Part shown: positions 6,540 through 6,716 of the stretch, piece by piece
Numbering within the stretch: position 1 is the first letter of the stretch
Layout: every line of letters starts with the position of its first letter
Origin: Victivallales bacterium
Lineage (GTDB): Bacteria; Verrucomicrobiota; Lentisphaeria; Oligosphaerales; Lenti-02
Assembly (NCBI GenBank): GCA_018648945.1
Contig: JABGQJ010000428.1
Coordinates: forward strand, 1 to 6,716
Reading direction: 5' to 3'
DNA: 6,716 nt
Notes under the pieces: model-generated
The model's database searches: none
What the model saw: only the letters and a program-made list of their open reading frames with translations
Told to the model about the DNA's origin: nothing
Translations under genes and position numbers: made by a program

Positions 6540-6547
6540 CCCCCCCC
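6536..6547. repeat. Run of 12 C (poly-G on the minus strand)
   Basis: Twelve consecutive C bases lie upstream of the U32 gene, ending 13 bases before the TATAGT box, where a -35 element would be. Tracts of this kind can change length by slippage. It could also be a site of sequencing or assembly length error. Confidence 0.9.
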
Positions 6548-6571
6548 TCGCAGCTGGTGGTATAGTTGGGC

Positions 6572-6716
6572 ATGGATACCACTCGCCCTTCCCAGCCCTC
6601 TTCCCGGCCCGAGTTGTTGGCTCCCGCAGGGGATTTCACCTGTCTCCAAGCGGCGCTGCAGGCCGGCGCCGATGCGGTGTATTTCGGGGTTGGGACGCTG
6701 AATATGCGGGGCACGG
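6572..6716 (+). CDS. Peptidase U32 family protein, N-terminal fragment (continues beyond window)
   Basis: The first 48 codons and one extra base of a gene cut by the window edge. After a short polar leader, residues 13-47 read [20 protein letters not shown] followed by [15 protein letters not shown], the N-terminal signature of the U32 family (first strand-helix of a TIM-barrel-like fold). The family includes collagenase-like annotations as well as RNA- and ubiquinone-hydroxylation factors (RlhA, TrhP, UbiU/UbiV); the fragment is too short to tell which, and the Cys ligands of the Fe-S members would be downstream. No strong Shine-Dalgarno precedes the ATG at 6572, and a TATAGT box ends five bases before it, so a leaderless transcript is possible. 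It is divergent from the DUF58 gene, taking the place where a MoxR gene would often be. Confidence 0.88.
   Translation, partial: MDTTRPSQPSSRPELLAPAGDFTCLQAALQAGADAVYFGVGTLNMRGT

Larger units (their letters stand above)
6419..6571. promoter_or_regulatory. Divergent intergenic region between the DUF58 and U32 genes
   Basis: These 153 bp must hold the start signals of both the DUF58-transglutaminase unit (minus) and the U32 gene (plus), unless transcription of one begins outside. On the plus strand TATAGT (6561-6566) is a good -10 match, only five bases from the U32 ATG, with no recognisable -35 because that position falls at the end of a run of C. I find no convincing minus-strand promoter. 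The region also holds a near-palindrome and the homopolymer, listed separately. Confidence 0.5.

Noticed and set aside
5282..6565. Plus-strand open frame of 427 codons opposite the DUF58 gene, running into the intergenic region
   Set aside because: No motif, no plausible ribosome site, and composition typical of antisense reading; the DUF58 signature on the minus strand explains the region.
6256..6714. Minus-strand open frame of 152 codons spanning the intergenic region and the U32 start
   Set aside because: It overlaps both the DUF58 5' end and the U32 fragment out of frame and has no family motif; the poly-G tract only encodes Gly residues by chance.

Overview
The window is GC-rich, densely coded bacterial DNA with six protein-coding genes and no RNA genes, transposons or CRISPR arrays that I can see. 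Two of the six genes run off the ends. The protein families, Shine-Dalgarno-type start sites and short intergenic gaps point to a free-living bacterium with a Gram-negative-type envelope. The families would fit a Planctomycetes/Lentisphaerae/Verrucomicrobia-like or other high-GC environmental lineage, but nothing here fixes the phylum.

Layout from left to right: (1) minus strand, 1-1122, the first 374 residues of a LacZ-type glycoside hydrolase family 2 beta-galactosidase, cut by the window edge. (2) Minus strand, 1196-2629, a full-length WbaP-type polyprenyl-phosphate sugar phosphotransferase that starts glycan assembly on the lipid carrier. A 73-bp gap without an obvious terminator separates it from the GH2 gene, so the two may be co-transcribed. 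(3) Plus strand, 2703-2894, a 63-residue protein with one membrane helix, a Cys-x-x-Cys motif and a His/Asp-rich tail. It is divergent from wbaP and convergent with the next gene. (4) Minus strand, 2931-5075, a TgpA-like multi-pass membrane transglutaminase. (5) Minus strand, 5072-6418, a DUF58 membrane protein whose stop overlaps the transglutaminase start as ATGA. (6) Plus strand, from 6572, the first 48 residues of a peptidase-U32-family protein.

Genes 5 and 4 form a translationally coupled two-gene unit. DUF58 and TgpA-like proteins normally occur in a cluster with a MoxR AAA+ ATPase, but here the position upstream of the DUF58 gene is occupied by the divergent U32 gene, so any MoxR partner lies elsewhere. 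WbaP suggests a cell-surface polysaccharide pathway, yet no glycosyltransferases, flippase or polymerase flank it. The GH2 enzyme would hydrolyse terminal beta-galactosides in the cytoplasm.

The most notable items are the small CxxC/His-rich membrane protein, the MoxR-less DUF58/transglutaminase pair (with Glu in place of the usual catalytic Asp), and the U32/DUF58 divergent intergenic region, which carries a run of 12 C and a -10-like box placed so that the U32 transcript could be leaderless. I see no strong evidence for a wholly new system. The long plus-strand open frames opposite genes 1, 4 and 5 are read as antisense shadows.
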